Origin: JAUQQI01 sp040289115
Lineage (GTDB): Bacteria > Chloroflexota > Dehalococcoidia > JAUQQI01
DNA: 14,285 nucleotides
Assembly (NCBI GenBank): GCA_040289115.1
Contig: PSKS01000062.1
Span: 1 to 14,285 of the forward strand
Direction of reading: 5' to 3'
Below the pieces are notes generated by a model. The model was not told the DNA's origin and did not search any database. It saw nothing but the letters and a program-made list of their open reading frames with translations. The translations under genes and the position numbers were made by a program. Of the stretch, positions 12,870-14,285 are shown one piece after another (position 1 is the stretch's first letter; every line of letters starts with the position of its first letter).

Positions 12870-14285
12870 CGCTGTCCCTCGCCTCTGAAGGTTTAGGGCC
12901 GGTAACCGCGGCCATAGCCAGGCCGAAGAAGAGCCACAGGAGGGAGACTGTCTGGGGGAAGTTGAGGTTGAAGAAATAGTGGTCGAAGAGGCCGGCCGAG
13001 AGGGCCGCCACTACCCCGCCGGCCGCGGCTAGCCGGTAGCCGTTGACCTCATTGGACGGCCACCTCTCCCGGAGGGGCCGAAAAAGGGCCTGGTAAAGGA
13101 AAACCCCGACGATGGCTAAAAACGCGCTCAGGCCCACCAGCCCCATCTGCCCGGCGATGAGCAGGTAGACGCTGGCCGCGGCGACGTAAACGTCGATATC
13201 AGGCGCCCGCCCAAAGCCGACCCCAAATACCGGGTACCTTTGGATAAGGCGGAGGGCGTCCCGGTACTCGCCCAGGCGCATCTGGGCGGCCGGGTCCTCA
13301 AACTCAATCCCCTGCTGCAACCGCTCGAAGGCGACGTTCCCGACCGGTAGAAGGTACAGCACCAGGCCGGCCGCGGCCAGAACCGGCCAGACCCACCGAA
13401 ACCGGAGCACCCCCAGGAAACCAACCCCGGCCAGGGTCCCCAGCCAGGCGGACCGGCTGAAGGTGAGCACCAGCGCGGCCCCAATGGCCACCAGCTGGCC
13501 CCAGATGACCGGCCGGGGAAGGGCCGGTCGGGGGGCGAGGGCCTGGGCGACGCCCGCCACCCCCACCAACATCAGCATCCCCCCGAGCACATTCGGATCG
13601 ATGGCTGTGCCCGTAGCCCGGACGACCTGGGTGCCGGCGATGTGCCGGATAACGCCTGGCCCACTCGGGTACCCCATGGGCCGGAGCCGGCTCAAAAGGT
13701 CCGCCGCCTGGCTTTCGGGAAGGGCGTAAAGGCCAAGGGCGACCAGGGCCGCCACTGTGCCCCCAACCAGCAGGGCCCGGAAGGCCCAGCGCAGGCGGTC
13801 GGGGCTCCGGATGCAGTTGACCACCGTAAAGTAAAAGAGCAGGGCGTTAACGGTCTTTAAAAAGAACCTGACCACCTCGCCGGTAACCGACTCCACCCCG
13901 ACAAAAAACGAGGTTATCGCCAGGCCGATGAAGGCCAACAGGGGGAGGGCCAGGGGGGTGGCGACAAGCCTTTCGCCCGGATTCGTAAGGAGCCTTAAAA
14001 ACCAAGCCAGCAAGGTGAGGGTGAGGACAGCGTCTAGAAAGGTAAGCCGGACACTTCCCAGCTCGATGGGGACTACCCCAAAGGGCAGGCCGTAGAGGAC
14101 GGCGACCGTGGCGATGACCCCGAGCCAGGGCCGGGCTATCACCAGGAACAGGCCGGCCAGACCGAGGAGCAGGCCGAAGCCGGCAAAGGGCGAAACCGCC
14201 GCGGTGAGGATGCCGGCAGCCACGGCCAAGAGGGCCGCGGCAAGGGCGAGGGCTGCCTGAGGCTTAAAAAAGTGGTCGGCGGCGA
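12844..14285 (-). CDS. O-antigen ligase / Wzy-polymerase-like polytopic membrane protein (5' end beyond right edge)
   Basis: The frame stays open from the TAA at 12846-12844 to the right edge, giving at least 480 residues with no upstream stop, so the true start is probably outside the window; a TTG at 14229 is possible but has no ribosome site and would cut into a hydrophobic helix. About ten hydrophobic segments flank a large external loop. The family core is TFSRSAWLGTLAGV (13464-13423), then RLGEYRDALRLIQRYPVFGV and GFG (13278-13210), then YLLIAGQMGLVGL, as in WaaL/Wzy_C proteins that ligate or polymerise undecaprenyl-linked glycans at the outer face of the membrane. It may handle a surface polysaccharide or S-layer glycan rather than true O-antigen. 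The C-terminus (SEARDSDENPRVPG) is hydrophilic and overlaps sucC by 26 nt. Confidence 0.82.
   Translation of the reverse strand, partial: AADHFFKPQAALALAAALLAVAAGILTAAVSPFAGFGLLLGLAGLFLVIARPWLGVIATVAVLYGLPFGVVPIELGSVRLTFLDAVLTLTLLAWFLRLLTNPGERLVATPLALPLLAFIGLAITSFFVGVESVTGEVVRFFLKTVNALLFYFTVVNCIRSPDRLRWAFRALLVGGTVAALVALGLYALPESQAADLLSRLRPMGYPSGPGVIRHIAGTQVVRATGTAIDPNVLGGMLMLVGVAGVAQALAPRPALPRPVIWGQLVAIGAALVLTFSRSAWLGTLAGVGFLGVLRFRWVWPVLAAAGLVLYLLPVGNVAFERLQQGIEFEDPAAQMRLGEYRDALRLIQRYPVFGVGFGRAPDIDVYVAAASVYLLIAGQMGLVGLSAFLAIVGVFLYQALFRPLRERWPSNEVNGYRLAAAGGVVAALSAGLFDHYFFNLNFPQTVSLLWLFFGLAMAAVTGPKPSEARDSDENPRVPG

Noticed and set aside
12195..12896. Long plus-strand open frame opposite sucC
   Set aside because: Low-complexity antisense frame over a certain sucC gene, with no ribosome site or homology.
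1..14285. Very frequent GGCCGG/CCGGCC strings as a possible uptake or methylation signal
   Set aside because: They fall mostly in coding Ala-Gly/Pro-Ala codon pairs, as expected for this GC content, and show no spacing or orientation pattern.
1..14285. CRISPR arrays, transposases, phage genes, toxin-antitoxin or defence genes
   Set aside because: Looked for on both strands; no regularly spaced direct repeats, no terminal inverted repeats around a gene, and no such protein motifs were seen.

Overview
The window is GC-rich, densely packed bacterial DNA with short intergenic gaps, many 1-26 nt gene overlaps and mostly clear Shine-Dalgarno sites. The GAPDH and PdxS/PdxT sequences, the GT-C-type membrane protein with an N-terminal beta domain and the relic of a peptide-binding protein all recall Chloroflexota-like or related deep-branching bacteria. 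A high-GC Firmicute cannot be excluded, and the assignment is inference from remembered family resemblance only.

Layout, left to right. (1) Positions 1-1034, minus strand: the N-terminal part of a divergent thiamine-diphosphate-enzyme-like protein that runs off the left edge, preceded by a NarL/LuxR-type regulator with a degenerate receiver domain. (2) Positions 1101-1450, plus strand: a frameshifted relic of the C-terminus of a peptide ABC-transporter binding protein. It meets the end of the next gene in a perfect 22-bp palindrome that holds both stop codons. (3) Positions 1459-3971, minus strand: a two-gene operon of an S9 prolyl-oligopeptidase-family peptidase and an RraA-like protein. Its promoter region carries a perfect 12-bp inverted repeat whose proximal arm ends in the peptidase GTG start. 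(4) Positions 3972-4328: a divergent intergenic region with promoters in both directions and a local cluster of GTTCGA sites. (5) Positions 4329-10813, plus strand: six codirectional, tightly spaced genes. These are an MFS exporter, a large GT-C-like polytopic membrane protein, pdxS, pdxT, type I GAPDH and purS. (6) Positions 10810-14285, read leftward on the minus strand: an O-antigen-ligase-like polytopic protein cut by the right edge, overlapping sucC, which overlaps sucD.

How the genes fit together. PdxS/PdxT form the ribose-5-phosphate-dependent PLP synthase, which consumes glyceraldehyde 3-phosphate and glutamine-derived ammonia. GAPDH uses the same triose phosphate. PurS is the small subunit of the PurS/PurQ/PurL FGAM synthase, but no purQ or purL is visible. 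SucCD is the TCA-cycle succinyl-CoA synthetase. The peptidase next to a dead peptide-binding protein suggests a former peptide-uptake locus. Two envelope-related membrane proteins sit upstream of central-metabolism genes in their respective runs. I see no CRISPR array, tRNA, rRNA, transposase or phage gene, and nothing here that convincingly amounts to a new multi-gene system. The most notable signals are regulatory or architectural and are listed as findings.
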